Positions 35,501 through 47,557 of a stretch of 64,000 nucleotides of DNA are shown here, one piece after another. Within the stretch, counting starts at the first letter, position 1. Every line of letters starts with the position of its first letter. Origin of the DNA: Zygnema cylindricum (Eukaryota; Streptophyta; Zygnematophyceae; Zygnematales; Zygnemataceae). A program made the position numbers and the translations under genes. The notes beneath the pieces are model-generated. The model saw only the letters and a program-made list of their open reading frames with translations, did no database searches and was not told the DNA's origin. The stretch lies in the NCBI GenBank assembly GCA_037447655.1, contig JBBHKE010003492.1:62001-126000 (forward strand). The letters are read 5' to 3'.

Positions 35501-38500
35501 TGGTGACAGAAGCTTTATGATGATTGGCTTTCCAAGCAACAACTTAAGAACCAGTCTGAGGCTAATACTGCAAAACTGGGCGATTTTAGTAGTTCACAAG
35601 ACCCTCCTATTACCCCCCTTAAGCTTATCATCATGAGTGCGACACTGCGAGTAGAAGACTTTGTGGAGAACAAGAGAATGTTTCCCTGTCCTCCTCCCGT
35701 CGTAAAAGTTCCGGCCCGCCAGTTCCCAGTGACGGTCCATTTTAGTCGACGAACGGAACTGGTTGACTATCTTGGAGCTGCTTTCAAGAAGGTTTGTGCA
35801 ATTCATAAGCAGTTGCCACCTGGAGGTGTGTTAGTTTTTCTGACAGGGCAAGGGGAAGTTGAGGCGCTTTGCAGAAGGCTGAGGAGAGCCTTTAAAAAAA
35901 AGCATGGGAATGTCAGTAGAGGGAGGAGGGATGGGAAAGGATCTACCGCTGTTGAGGGAACTGCCGAGGCAGGAATGGGAAAAAAAGGAAGGCATGGGGG
36001 TATCATTGCAGAGAGCCAGACTGAGGAAGTGGCAGGCGACGAGAAGAAGGATGGAGGAGCAGGAGAAATTGCTTCGCGATTGAAAGAAAACGAGGCTGGC
36101 CAGACGGATGTGGATATTGACAGACTTTTAGAGGCGGCGGATGGAGAAGGACAGGTTGATAGAGTAGCTCAAAGTGCCCAACAGTGGATGTATGACATTG
36201 ATGAAGGGGATCGAGATGAGGAGGGAGTCGAAGATTCCGAAGAGGAAGAAGACTCCGAACAAGAGGAAGATGTCTGGGACATCAAACAGAAGGAAAAAAG
36301 TCGAATGGTTGTGGATAAACCGGGGGATGGAATCAGCACCACACAGGAAGATAACTCCTGGAAGAATCTGCAACCTTTAACTGAACTTGCAGTGGGAACA
36401 GGTGGAACAACAGTATCTACAGAAGAAGTGACTGACGAGGGACCTGGGCCTTTATATGTACTGCCATTATATGCCATGCTACCAGCAGCTGAGCAGCTGA
36501 AGGTATTTAAGAAGATTCCTGAAAACGCGAGACTGGTTGTTGTTGCGACAAATGTCGCAGAGACATCTGTTACAATACCTGGTAGGCTCTGCTGTTCTTT
36601 GGGGGGGGAACTTCAATGAGGGGAAACTATCACCAAAATGTGTGGGAGATAACAGCCCTTTATTAGTATTGATTTTTTTAACGCAGCTCAAACTGTTTTT
36701 CGCTATACACAGCCCTGACTTTTCATCTGATGATGAGAAAAGGTAAAGACTGTTACCATTGGACTGGTCATGAATCATCTGACAACTTTGCATGGAGAAA
36801 ACGAGTTTGAGAGAAAAAAAAGCATAACCATTAATAGCACCTTGCCTGCCACACAATTTCGTCATCGCTAACTCTTCTCCAAATTTCTTTAATTCATTTT
36901 GCTGTTTTGGATAGGGAGCCATTATGCCCAGCACCAACTGTAGACTCAAAATCATGATAAACTCTGCAAATGATGTCATTACCTGAATAAACGATTTACT
37001 CTGGCGGAATACAGAATGTAAAGTTTAATTAATTGGAATGGTGTTATACACAAATAAGAGCTTTTAGGAACACATGAAGCAAATGCAACAGCGGAAGTAG
37101 TTTGGAGCATTTCACATGAAAAAAAACATTCTTGCAAAGCTAATTCTTGGACAAACCTGAGTGCCACATGCAAGAATGGTACTTGGTGTCTATGATCTGA
37201 CAAAATTGGAAGCACATTGAAAAACATAAAGAACTAACATAGTAGAAGATAGCCAGGCGAATTTTACTGGGTTGGGTGGTGGTCTAGAATGGAATCTTCC
37301 TATGATTGGCTTTGCAAAATCACATTTACAACAGGGACAATAAGCTACCTCGAGTAGCCGTAGATTTAATTGTTATACTTTGTTTGTCTAGTGCTGGAAT
37401 ATTCTCTGCATTCATTTTAATGTACTGGATTGTTCAAAGTTTAACTTTGCCATTATCCTCCATTTGTGCATAATTGTTGGCAACACTTTTCGTGCTGATT
37501 GTGGACTTCGATGTTATGTGACACCACAGGCATCCGGTATGTGGTCGATAGTGGGAGGGCCAAAGAAAAGATATATGATCGAGCTTCCGGCGTATCGCAA
37601 TTCGAGGTTCACTGGATCAGTAAGGCATCTGCCGATCAGCGAGCAGGAAGAGCTGGAAGGACAGGCCCTGGACATTGTTATCGGCTCTATTCCTCGGCAC
37701 TTTTTAATGATACATTTCAGCAATATGCCCTTCCAGAGTTGCTTGGTGCTCCTATCGAGGGTGTTGTGCTTCAGATGAAGGACATGGGTATTGATAAGGT
37801 GGGTATACGGCATCAATAATTTGAAGGATTTATTCATTAGGGACATGGTCGCCTTCTTTGTTGGTCATCGCTGTCGTGCATTGCATGCTGAGGGTATGGG
37901 CAATTGCATGGAACACAATTTTTTGCAGCTTTGCTCTGTTTTTTAACTTGGCTTAAATAATAGATAGGTTACTTTAATGGCAAAGGGCATGAAGTTAATG
38001 GATATTATGTCTCCTTTTCAATCCTGACAGATGATAGTGATGGGATTGTTATTCAGGTTGTTAACTTTCCCTTTCCAACTCCTCCCAAACGCTCAGCACT
38101 CTCGGAAGCAGAGCAATGTCTTCAAGCCCTCTCAGCCCTTGATCCCATCTCAGGATCTCTCACTCCCGTGGGTCGAGAGATGGCTCGTTATCCTGTGGGT
38201 CCTCGCCATAGCCGTATGCTTTTGGCTGTACTCTCATCACTAGACAAAGTGGTAAAAACCACCACCTTACTTGTAAGACCACCTTTGGTCCTTGCATTTG
38301 GTCTCGCAGTTGCTTCTGCACTTAGTCTAGAAAGTCCCTTCCTAAGAGAGGGAAGCAATGTGAATGAAGATGTGGAAGATCCACATGTTGGAGGTTCTAG
38401 TACAGCTTCGGATAAAGAGGGACAACTGAAGGACAAGCACAACCAGAAAGAGAGAAAGGAGGTAGGGGATGACGAGGACGAGGATATGGATGAGAGACCC

Positions 38501-39622
38501 AGAGGGAATGAAGAGGATGAAAAAGTGAGGAGGATTAAAATGAGGAAAGTAGCTCGGGCTGTTCACGCTGCTTTCAAGAACCCCTTGAGTGACGCTGTCA
38601 CAGTGGCCAATGTATTGCGTGCGTACGAGAAAGCAGATGATAAGGACCTTTTTTGCACAAACTCTTTTCTCCATTCCAAGACAATGCAGGAAATGGCGAT
38701 GCTGAGGCGACAACTGTCACGCATAGTCGTGAAGTGCAACACTTCAGATCAGCCTCAGAAGCCAGGTTTGGGACACAAGGAAAATGGAGTAAATTTCATC
38801 AAGGAGAGTGAGACAGTATGGCTGAGTCAGGACCAGGCTACCCTAAAGCTGACGCCTCAGGAGGAAAGTATTATTCGACAGGCAATTTGTGCCGGATGGG
38901 CCGACAGGGTCGCTCACAAGTTAAGTGTTCAAGAAAGTGCTTCAATAGAAGACAACATGAGGAGAAAAACAGTGAGATATCGTAGCTGTACTTTAGCTGA
39001 TCCCACGTACTTGCACCCAACTTCGTCTGTGTTTAGAGAGTCCCCGTCTTGGGTAGTCTATGGTGAACTTATCCACACCTCTCGACCTTATATGCGTGGT
39101 GTGACAGCTGTCTCACCCGAGTGGCTTCCTGTGCAAGCCACTTCTCTTTGCACTTTCTCCAAACCTCTGGAGGACCCTCCTCCTTGGTACGATCCCTCGA
39201 ACGATAAAGTTATGTGTTGGGTTTCACCGACGTTTGGACCTCATTTGTGGAGTCTTCCCCTCCATGCAGTCGAGATGAAGTCAGGAAAACATTGTACGGC
39301 CGTTTTTGCAATGGCTCTTTTGCAAGGAAAGGTGATGGAATCCTTTCGACAACTTGAAGGGATTTTGGGTGCGAATCCTAACACTTTGGTTCGACCCGAA
39401 GCTCATTCGCAAAAGAGAGTCGGGGAGCTTTTGTATCGATTGGGAGAAGGATCCGGGAAGGAGGCGGTGAATAGTCGTGAAAAACTGCTAAAAAGGTGGA
39501 GGGAGGATAGCCGGTTTTTGTACGAGGAAATTGGTTTATGGTTACAGGCAGATCAAAAGAAAAAGTTGCCATCGATTTGGGCAACTTTAAGAGAAGAAGT
39601 GAAAAAGAAGTTATCAGCGTGA
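29581..39622 (+). CDS. DHX37: DEAH-box RNA helicase, DHX37/Dhr1 family
   Basis: Eleven exons with GT-AG borders and consistent phases give 1,598 aa: 29581-29684, 29830-29917, 30167-30241, 30710-30759, 31188-31248, 31821-32987, 33444-33674, 33937-34050, 35510-36581, 37530-37798, 38057-39622. The N-terminus is basic, with NVLILPS as in DHX37. Helicase motifs follow in order: GETGCGKT (503-510), [12 protein letters not shown] (606-609), SAT (673-675), [10 protein letters not shown] (978-987), [10 protein letters not shown] (1024-1033). The C-terminus carries the helicase-associated and OB-type regions. Family members (yeast Dhr1/Ecm16, human DHX37) release U3 snoRNA from pre-40S particles in the nucleolus. 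The protein is longer than usual because of a variable segment before motif I and an acidic insert (about 770-940) within RecA2. Small exons 4 and 5 are the least certain. Confidence 0.93.
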
Positions 39623-40108
39623 TATTGTTAGGTGCTCCGTTGCTCACGCACTTGTTTAAACTTCAATGTCTCGTGTAAATCTGAGTCTTTGGGAAATTTG
39701 AAGCATTAATTTCTTTCGTTTTCACGTTTCCGCTTAATTTTGTTTTGTTTGAAGGTATCACATGTGAAACTTTTGTCATAAAGACCTATTAATGTCTTTT
39801 GGAGTCGTGACAGGATGGGGGTTAAATAATGCCAAATTCGAATGTATAATATTAATTTAGTGTAGGGGGACATGTGGGATTGTAGTCCACTTGTTGTTCT
39901 TTTCTGCTTCCCTTGTTTGCTAGTTTTTTTTGCAGTGCTTTTTCTATTTAATTTGTTCGATTCCGTGTGCTTTTTTCCGGTTTATTATTTTCTTTTGTTT
40001 CCGTGTACCCAGATTGTTTACCATCGTGCTCTCTTAACAAAGCTTCAAGTTTTTGAAATAGTGTTGTTAACACTTTTGATTTACGGCCAAAAATTATTGC
40101 GACCGAAC
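39623..40108. other. Downstream of the helicase gene, no further gene
   Basis: T-rich 3' flank with presumed 3' UTR. An ORF at 39,872 is a hydrophobic artefact of T-rich sequence. Confidence 0.5.
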
Positions 40109-40110
40109 TA

Positions 40111-40679
40111 CACAGCCTATCGCTATTAGCGTAATGTATACTAATTTTGTCCCGCTTTTTTTTTTCATATTCTCAAATAGCATAACTTATTCTGTTTTTT
40201 TCTTTACGCCGTTTGGGGGTTTTTTTTTCATTCTCTACAAAACGAAAGTACGTTGTCTTTTAAATAGTGTGGTGTACGGCCAGTGTCAGACCGTACAAAA
40301 TTGTACCTTTTTAAGTGAAAAAGTATAATTAATGAGTTTTAGTAACCGCGGACGCATGAGAATACGCGCTCTAAAAAGGGGATGAAATTGGGCTGTCAAA
40401 TATCACCTTCGCACATATTCGTCCAGCAACCACGTTTCGACTGTGTGAACGTACGATTTGTGTATGATTTGTGTATGATTTGTCAGATTTTGTACAAGTA
40501 CCTATATTAGTGTAAGCATGTTTGCGACCGACATTTTTTTTTTTCAAAGACCCAAATCAGCATTAGTAAACAATTAGAATGTATGTCTTTTTTGAAAATT
40601 TTCAAATTCCTAATTAGCGTAAATCACTAATTATTCCTATACGCTGAAGAAATCTGTACGCTAATAGCGATTAGCGGTG
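40111..40679. mobile_element. TA-type MITE (569 bp)
   Basis: Termini CACAGCCTATCGCTATTAGC and GCTAATAGCGATTAGCGGTG between TA dinucleotides. Interior shares the GTGTGGTGTACGGCCAGTGTC segment with 6,905-7,179. Confidence 0.8.
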
Positions 40680-41025
40680 TAGTGTCAAAGAGCATGGTCT
40701 CGTGCTTATTTAGAAAATTGGGTGCTTTCTAAGTTTTTTTTTTTTTTTTTTGAAGAAGAAAAGGATTGGCCCCTGTTATTCCTTACGAAATTGTAACGGT
40801 TTTTTTTTTCTCTGTCAGTTAGACATTTGGAATGTGCGGCTGATTAACAGCATGTATACTCATTTTAGGTGGTCAGGAGCTGCGATTGAAATGACGATTC
40901 CTACCTTCTCCGATCAAAAATAGGACCTTGTATGGAGAAAGTATGATTTAATATTGAAGTAAATGTGATTAGTGCATGATATTTATCTTTTTTTGCGAGA
41001 TATTATGGTCCTCTACGGGTCAGTA

Positions 41026-41234
41026 CACCGTGAATCGCTATTAGTGTTAATGTTTTTTTGGCCATTTAAAACATATTTTCCCCATACACACGTCAGATGT
41101 GGATCTGACGGTTGTGGTTGAAAGGTAAGGTTCTCTACTTCCAATTGGCGGTCTCAAACTGAGAATAGAACAAATGTTTAGGGAGAAAAGATGTTTTAAG
41201 TGGCGATTATCAACGCTAATAGCGATACACGGTG
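41026..41234. mobile_element. TA-type MITE (209 bp)
   Basis: Termini CACCGTGAATCGCTATTAG and CTAATAGCGATACACGGTG, flanked by TA (41024-41025 and 41235-41236). Same subfamily as the intronic copy at 19,963, in the opposite orientation. A lone related end lies at about 41,470. Confidence 0.87.
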
Positions 41235-41563
41235 TAGTGTAGTGTTAAAATTTGAACATTGTACGGTGCTGCAATAAACCAACGCTATTAATTACAAATA
41301 CTCTACATGTACTGCTAAAATAGTACGCGACAAAGTAGTATTTGAATACGTATGATGATAACTACAGTGAACACTCTAAATTTCATATGTACGAAAATCG
41401 TACGAAAACCGCCTGTCCCCCGGTCCGCTCTTCCGCCCGCCCGATTTCGTTTCGACCTTCGAAAACTACGCCGCCCATCGTTATTAGTGGTAAACATTTT
41501 TTGGGCGACGAAAATATGAAAAGTACAGTTTGGACGGACACGTAGTAAAATTTACTGTGTACT

Positions 41564-42390
41564 AGTGTTGGGTATCGGGTAAATTCATATCGCAATAATT
41601 TCGATATTCGATATATCAAATATCGATCGAGCAGAATCCTCGATATATCGTATCGAGACAACCATAAATTATCGCGATATATAGTATTTTTTTTAAATTT
41701 AATATTTTATATTTCTATATAATATGTAATTTTAGCGAAAAAGACAAATTGTCTGATGCGCCACGTACGACGTGATTTTCGTTCCGTGACTTAAGGTAGA
41801 CGCCGCAAAATGTAATCGACAAAAAAGTACAAATTCTGTAATTCATTTAATTACTTATTTGGGGTATGGTTACATCAGACGGTCTCTGTAATAGTACAGG
41901 CATCAAAATTTCTGTATTACAAAGGCCTCGGTTACATTGCGTATCGTCTGTAAACAAGTTTTTACATACGTGTTTTGATTTGAGTGGTTCCTTGTAATTT
42001 GACGATCAAATCTCTAAAATCGTCAAAGATTTGAATACCGACCATTTTCGTATGGAAATCCGTACTTGCGTATTATGTACGTGTACTTCGCAAGTGTACC
42101 GCGTCAATGTACCTCAGAGATCTCCTTCACTCTGCTGACTTTCAGGAAAAAACCGTATTTCTTTTCGGCAAAGATTTTACGGTCACCTTGTCTCGAAGGC
42201 ACGTGACTTTGGAGACCTGTGAAATTTTTTATTTTTTATTTTTTTAATGCCTCGATGTATCGGCGATATATTGGCGAAACATCGCAATATTTTGATTTTC
42301 GATATATCGAAGCGATATATCGAATATCGGGTACCTGAAATTCGATATGTATCGAATATCGGCAAGAGGTCCTCGATACCCAACTCTCTT
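41564..42390. mobile_element. hAT-like element rich in CGATAT palindromes
   Basis: Left end TAGTGTTGGGTATCG and the inverse of CGATACCCAACTCTCTT at the right, with near-matching 8-bp flanks CTGTGTAC (41556-41563) and GTGTGTAC (42391-42398). Both subterminal regions are crowded with ATATCG/CGATAT repeats. No transposase ORF. A second left end of the same type occurs near 42,523. Confidence 0.6.
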
Positions 42391-42851
42391 GTGTGTACAG
42401 TACACTTTGTATTCAAATGGGAATTGAGGTCTTTGCGTACTTTTTATACTTTTTTACACTGTGTACGACATAGTGTTCTGATTTGCTAGTAGCTCATTAG
42501 AAGGCTCTGTGAGTATAAACAGTAGTGTTGTGTATCGGTAAAAAAATTATCGCGATAACACCGATACCGACAATTGTATCACACGGCAAAGGTCGCAAAC
42601 GGTCAACCGAAACCGTGACCGACCTTTAACCGACCGCCCGCGCCGGATCCGGAATGGATTCGGTTGCCAAATTTTGAGGGCCGGGCGGTTGCGGTCGGTT
42701 GATTCACCAGAAAATAAAAAAAAAACAGTCGGTTGCGGTCGGTCAACCAAAAAACCAAAAAAAATGAAAATTTTGTACTGTCCATACAATCCAACATTAT
42801 TGTACTTTGTACTCTTTGGTATCGTGGAAGTAAGTGACATCATGAGTAGCG

Positions 42852-43300
42852 TCGCAAATCTGACACGGTAGTAACACTATTTTTTTTCGCAAATCTTAGG
42901 GAACGCGACAAAGCGTTGCAAATCTGACACGGTAGTAACACTATTCATTTCGCAATCTTAAGGAACGCGACAAAGCGTCACAAATCTAACACGGTACACC
43001 GCGAATCGTTATTAGACTATAGATATTATAAGAGTAAAGAAAAAAATAGCTTCATTCATTCAAATTTAGTGCCAGGAGACGTGGCAGATTATGGTCCATG
43101 TACTTAAATAGTGTAATTTGTTCTATTTAAGGTATCAATGTCAAAATTTTGGGGTGGCGATATAGAGTACATAAGGCTAATAATGATTCACGGTGTAGTA
43201 CACTATTCATTTCGCAAATCTTAGGGAAAGCGACAAAGCGTCGCAAATCTGACACGTTAGCAAACACTATTCATTTCGCAAATCTAAGGGAACGTGACAA
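42852..43300. repeat. About 65-70-bp tandem repeat inside the hAT MITE
   Basis: Repeated unit containing GTCGCAAATCTGACACGGTA, ACACTATTCATTTCGCAA and TTAGGGAACGCGACAAAGC, about four partial copies, interrupted by the TA-type MITE. Confidence 0.75.
42997..43195. mobile_element. TA-type MITE nested in tandem repeat
   Basis: A 199-bp element, termini CACCGCGAATCGTTATTAG and CTAATAATGATTCACGGTG, between TA dinucleotides. Neighbouring tandem units read CACGGTAGTAACAC without it, which is an internal empty site. Confidence 0.85.
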
Positions 43301-43552
43301 ATCGTAATTATTGGCTTATCCATACGTCGTACATTAGATAATTTTGTACTTTTTCGGTTACGGGTGGGCACGGTTAGTCGCGAGAAATCGAGTTTCGGTA
43401 AACTTTTATTTTCGTAAACGCCGGTCGGTTAACGGTTAACAATTTTGGAGCGTGACATAACCCGGTCGGGCGTCGGTTACTCAGATTTTGAAAAAAAAAA
43501 CGGTCGGTTTCGGTTATGTAAAATTTTGACTTTTGCGACCTCTGTCACACGG

Positions 43553-44098
43553 CGACTTCACCGGCCGTCAAACTTACAAAGTAGGCCGTTAACGAAACAT
43601 TACCGTACCGCCAGCAGAATGTAACGTCTTGAAACTGCAAAAAACGTCGTCGTTCATGCCAGTTAAACGTCGAGATGAACCGTCAGCCTACGAACCGACA
43701 ATTGTAGTAACAAATCCCACGGCCGACCCCACCGGTCGTGTAACTTCCACTGTACACCATTAACGATTCATTTTGCCGTACTGCCAACAAAATGTATCGT
43801 TTGGAAACCGCAGAAAGCGCCGTTGACGCAAGATTGAAAGTCAACCAGGCGTCGAGTTAAAATTCGTCACGCGAATCTCGCCGACAATGATATATTCTTT
43901 CATAACACGTGGGTATGTAACCACGAGACAAAATAGACGTCACGCCAAATTGTCGTGATACCAATGTCGGCCCTATAACTTACAGTATCGTAATTTTCAT
44001 TTTGGCTTCAAGTTTGGATTCCCAAACGCAACTGGCGGAGCGGCTAGTGCTATCGCGTCACACCATGCCACGTTGTCGTGTTCTCAAAATACATACAG
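43553..44098. other. Intergenic DNA, no gene recognised
   Basis: Two loosely similar segments with CGGCCG and CCGTCAAAC/CGTGTAAC motifs, possibly an old duplication. No ORF or RNA gene recognised. Confidence 0.35.
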
Positions 44099-44100
44099 TA

Positions 44101-44716
44101 CACCGCGAATCGTAATTAGAGTAATGAAAAAATTAGAGTAAAAAAACCAAAAAAAACAATTAGAGTAATGAACTCTAATTTATGTGATAGAACTTTTTCA
44201 CAGTCGAAGTTTACTCTAATTTATTTAAGTACTCTATATTGGGTTATGTCGGCAATAAATATCCGCGCTGAAATTATAAACACTAAATTACGTGGACGTA
44301 CAGAATCTGTCAGTCCGTATAAATTTGACGTCATTATGACGCTAGTATTATTTGTCGCGCTGAATGTCAGTTAATGTTCACACTGACGACGATGCTGTCG
44401 ACGGACGAGAGTTATGCGAACGGCTTTTTTTCGATATGATTGATTTTTCGCTTAGTCCGATTTCACGTGCGAGCGCGATTGTATTAAATCATTATTTGTA
44501 CTTTTTTACTTAAAAAAGTACAGTTTTGCACGGTCGAACTTCGTCCGTACTCCACACTATTTAAAAAGAACCTATATTACAATTCTGTTACGCTAATTAA
44601 ACTTACCTAAATTAGAATAATGAAAAAATTAGAATCATTTACTCTATTTGATGTCATAGAGTAGAAATTTCGAGCGACCGAATTAGAGTAATTTACTCTA
44701 ATTACGATTCGCGGTG
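44101..44716. mobile_element. TA-type MITE (616 bp, TTAGAGTAA-rich)
   Basis: Termini CACCGCGAATCGTAATTAGA and the inverse, TA on both sides (44099-44100 and 44717-44718). TTAGAGTAAT motifs recur inside both ends. Confidence 0.87.
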
Positions 44717-44793
44717 TACCGTGCATAACCATAATTTCAGTGATGGCGTCACTTAAGATGTTCGTACATAATAGGTACAGTACTATCGCCTTA

Positions 44794-45536
44794 AGGTGAA
44801 GTTCTATCAAGCGAAAAGTGGCGTTTCTAACAGAAATCCGCGACTCTCTGTACCAGATCGTACCGCCTATTTTGTTTTTATACGAAAACCAACATTACAA
44901 AGAATCTTGCCGATACTCTCTGGAGGTTTTTGAGGTAATACTGGCCGTCGGATGTTTATCTGCGATGAGTTCGCTTCAATTTTCTCTGTTAGACTCAACC
45001 CACCTCGACGAGGTGGGGACGAGGTGGGTTGGCATACACAGAAAAAATAAAATTATGACACGGTGGACAATTAAGCTACGTGTCACGATGTAAAACCAAC
45101 GAAAAATCTTAAGATTTCCACATGACACGCGGTTTCCAAAATATAAACGAAACTAAAAACAAAATTTCGTAACATTCCATCGTCACGCTATTTTCAGTAA
45201 CTTTTGTTCGTCACACTATTTCTGTCAAAGGACTTTCGTTATGTTCGAAAATTGAAACCCTAAAAAATGAGCTGGCGTCGTCTGCAAAATGTATAAAAGT
45301 AGTTTTGTCATGTGGTCACGTCGTACGCAGGTACATGGTACGCAAGTCAAGATTTGAAGTTAAGTTTGTCGGTGCTAAAAATCTGAAAGATATTCAATAT
45401 CGGATCTTAGCTTGCGTGGCGCCAGTCAATTTAGAACACGTGGCTTGCAGACTCTACGTGATGGAACTTCGACTCAATCGACCCGGTCTGTAGAGTTGGC
45501 CGTACAATTACAAAAACGTATGATGGAACTTCACCC
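44794..45536 (+). mobile_element. TTA-type MITE ('GTGAACTTCCATCA' family)
   Basis: A 743-bp element with TTA at 44791-44793 and 45537-45539. Termini AGGTGAAGTTCTATCA and the inverse of TGATGGAACTTCACCC. A central hairpin (about 44,979-45,047) with CAACCCACCTCG and CGAGGTGGGTTG arms is shared with related copies. Confidence 0.87.
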
Positions 45537-45857
45537 TTATACATGGTACTGTACAAAAACAAAAGGCCCTTGGCAACCAAAGGGCAAAGCACCAGGTCGC
45601 CCCGCGACTATTATTCATCGGCTGTTCGTGGTGGATTTTTTTTTTTTAATTTTCAAGTGTACGAATAGTACGCGACCCTTGTGAAGAAACTCCCCTCGCC
45701 GAGGAGACGATTTGAGCGATTGCTTCGCGAATCTAAAAAAGTGAAACATCGAACGGTCAATACTTACGCCTATAATATTGGAGCCATCCAGTAAACATGT
45801 TTCGTCATGTTTTGTCTGACAAAAAAAAAATGGTGCGAATCTGTACCAAATCGTACG

Positions 45858-45902
45858 TCGTCCAGTAAACAACCCCACTTTTCCTCTAATGGAAGTTCAC
45901 CC
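45858..45902 (-). mobile_element. Isolated right end of a TTA-type MITE
   Basis: CCCCACTTTTCCTCTAATGG..CACCC matches the right end at 12,190-12,220. It shares one TTA (45903-45905) with the next element, head to head. No matching left end was found. Confidence 0.6.
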
Positions 45903-45905
45903 TTA

Positions 45906-46638
45906 GGGTGAACTTCCATCAAACGAAAAGTGGGGTAGTTTACAAAAATTAGCGAGTATCCGTACCAAACCGTACCGCTTATTTTGTTTTTATACAAAAA
46001 ACAACATTACACAGAATCTTGCCAATACTCTCTGATGGTCTGGGAGGTAATGCTGATCGTCGGATGTTCATTTGCGAGGCATTCGCTTCATTTTTTTCTG
46101 TAATTGTCAACCCACCTCGAAGAGGTGGATTGACAGATACAGAAAATAATAATTTGTGACACGCTAGACGATTAAGCTACGTGTTATGATGTAATAACAA
46201 CGAAAAATCTTAAGATTTGCACATGACACGCGCTTTCCAAAATACAACCGAAAATAAAAACGAAATTTCGTAACATTCTTTCGTCACGCAATTTTCGGTA
46301 ACTTTTGTTTGTCATACTATTTCTCTCAAAGGAATTCCGTTATGTTCGAAAACAAAAACCCTAAAAATTGAGCGGCGCACAGACTGGCGATTGCAAAAAG
46401 TAAAAAAGTTATGTCATATGATGACTTCGTACGCAGGTACATGGTACGAAAGTGAAGATTTGAAGTTAAGTTTTGTCGGTGCTAAAAATATGAAAGTCAT
46501 TCAATATCGGATCGTACCTTGCGTGGCGCCAATCAATTTAAAACACGTGGATTAACGACGTGATGGAACATCGACTCAATCAACGCGATCTTTAGAGTTG
46601 GCCTTACGATTACAAAAACATATAATGGAACTTCACCC
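45906..46638 (+). mobile_element. TTA-type MITE, second full copy
   Basis: A 733-bp element with termini GGGTGAACTTCCATCA and the inverse, TTA at 45903-45905 and 46639-46641. A central hairpin lies at about 46,091-46,146 with TGTCAACCCACCTCG and CGAAGAGGTGGATTGACA arms. Co-linear with 44,794-45,536. Confidence 0.9.
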
Positions 46639-46641
46639 TTA

Positions 46642-47216
46642 GAGTGTGTCCACCTACGGCTTCGATATACAAGAGAATCTTTGAAAGCATAGCATGAACG
46701 TAATATCAGTTCCATCGGAGGTAAAAACAAAAAAGTGACTTGTACGTATCATAAGGAAATGTCCTGTAATGAAAAAACCTTAAAGATTTTTGAAGCACAA
46801 AATTTAAATAAAATCTGTACGGGTGGACAAAACGTAAGATTTGTAAAAGCGTACGTAAATATCAAAATGGTTAGCGTATGGCAAAAGGAGCATAAAAGAA
46901 TATCATATGTTAAAGATTTTCTCGCGGCTTTCGATGGCCTCGCATCCACCCTGGCATATGCCACGTGTAGCCACCTGATGGCGCGCTCAAAGTGGATTTT
47001 TTCAGTTGTTTCCACATGGCAAAAATCTATACGTTTAGTCTGAAAAAAGTATAACCTTTGATGTCACTTGCTACATAATAAAAAGTTCGACCAATGGTGT
47101 ATCTGATTATGTAGAGTAGAACATATAACAGTCAAGGTCTACGCTCATAACCTAGGAGAATCCTAGGAGAATCAAAACAGTCCTTCATTTAAAATATTTT
47201 CCTGACAAAAATAAAC
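46642..47216. repeat. Dispersed repeat related to 10,120-10,260
   Basis: 46,800-46,960 is the inverse complement of 10,120-10,260 with many substitutions. A 102-codon ORF here is not maintained in the other copy. Boundaries not determined. Confidence 0.5.
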
Positions 47217-47379
47217 TATGGTGTTGAAAAGAGGTAATTAATAGTTCACTTCTATATTTTAGTTCGAATGTAAAGAGAGAGAAAGAGAGAACCAAAGGCA
47301 CACCATGGCTGCCGCGTCATTTAGAAGGAGGCAGAATGAAATAGAAGGTATTTTACTATTTGTAGCAAAATACTGCCTA

Positions 47380-47450
47380 TGTCCATATTTGAATCGGGGT
47401 CTACTGACTACTATCTAAAACCTAAGCCTTATCCATTAAGGCACTAGCGA
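47380..47450 (-). other. Antisense tRNA-like module in copia LTR (5' copy)
   Basis: On the minus strand, TGCCTTAATGGATAAGGC (47426-47443) matches a tRNA D-arm/A-box with a 4-bp stem. A B-box-like GATTCAAAT follows at 47387-47395, the normal tRNA distance away. The 3' LTR carries the same module (A at 52749-52766, B-like GTTTCAAATCC near 52,709-52,719). The other arms are degenerate. Confidence 0.6.
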
Positions 47451-47549
47451 ATTTCACGCATATTTAGCTATTCATTAAACGGACTAATTTGTAGCAGACT
47501 AACGAAAACACGCATTAATCAATTCATTCATGGAAGGGAATCGAAGCCG

Positions 47550-47557
47550 TATAAATA
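47550..47557 (+). promoter_or_regulatory. LTR TATA box
   Basis: TATAAATA in a CCGTATAAATACAAATG context, conserved in both LTRs, and a likely Pol II core promoter for the element. Confidence 0.65.

Larger units (their letters stand above)
42587..43544. mobile_element. hAT-type MITE with perfect 8-bp TSD
   Basis: Termini CAAAGGTCGCAAA and TTTGCGACCTCTG, flanked by the perfect 8-bp duplication TCACACGG (42579-42586 and 43545-43552). It is homologous to 53,942-54,400 at both ends but is enlarged by an internal tandem repeat and a TA-type MITE. Confidence 0.88.

Noticed and set aside
36725-36785. Intronic C/D snoRNA candidate (TGATGA ... CTGA) in the helicase gene.
   Set aside because: No terminal stem, no recognisable D'/C' boxes and no guide match that I could judge. 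Box motifs this short occur by chance.
42852-43300. Regularly spaced repeats as a CRISPR-like array.
   Set aside because: Units are contiguous degenerate tandem copies without unique spacers, in a eukaryotic transposon.
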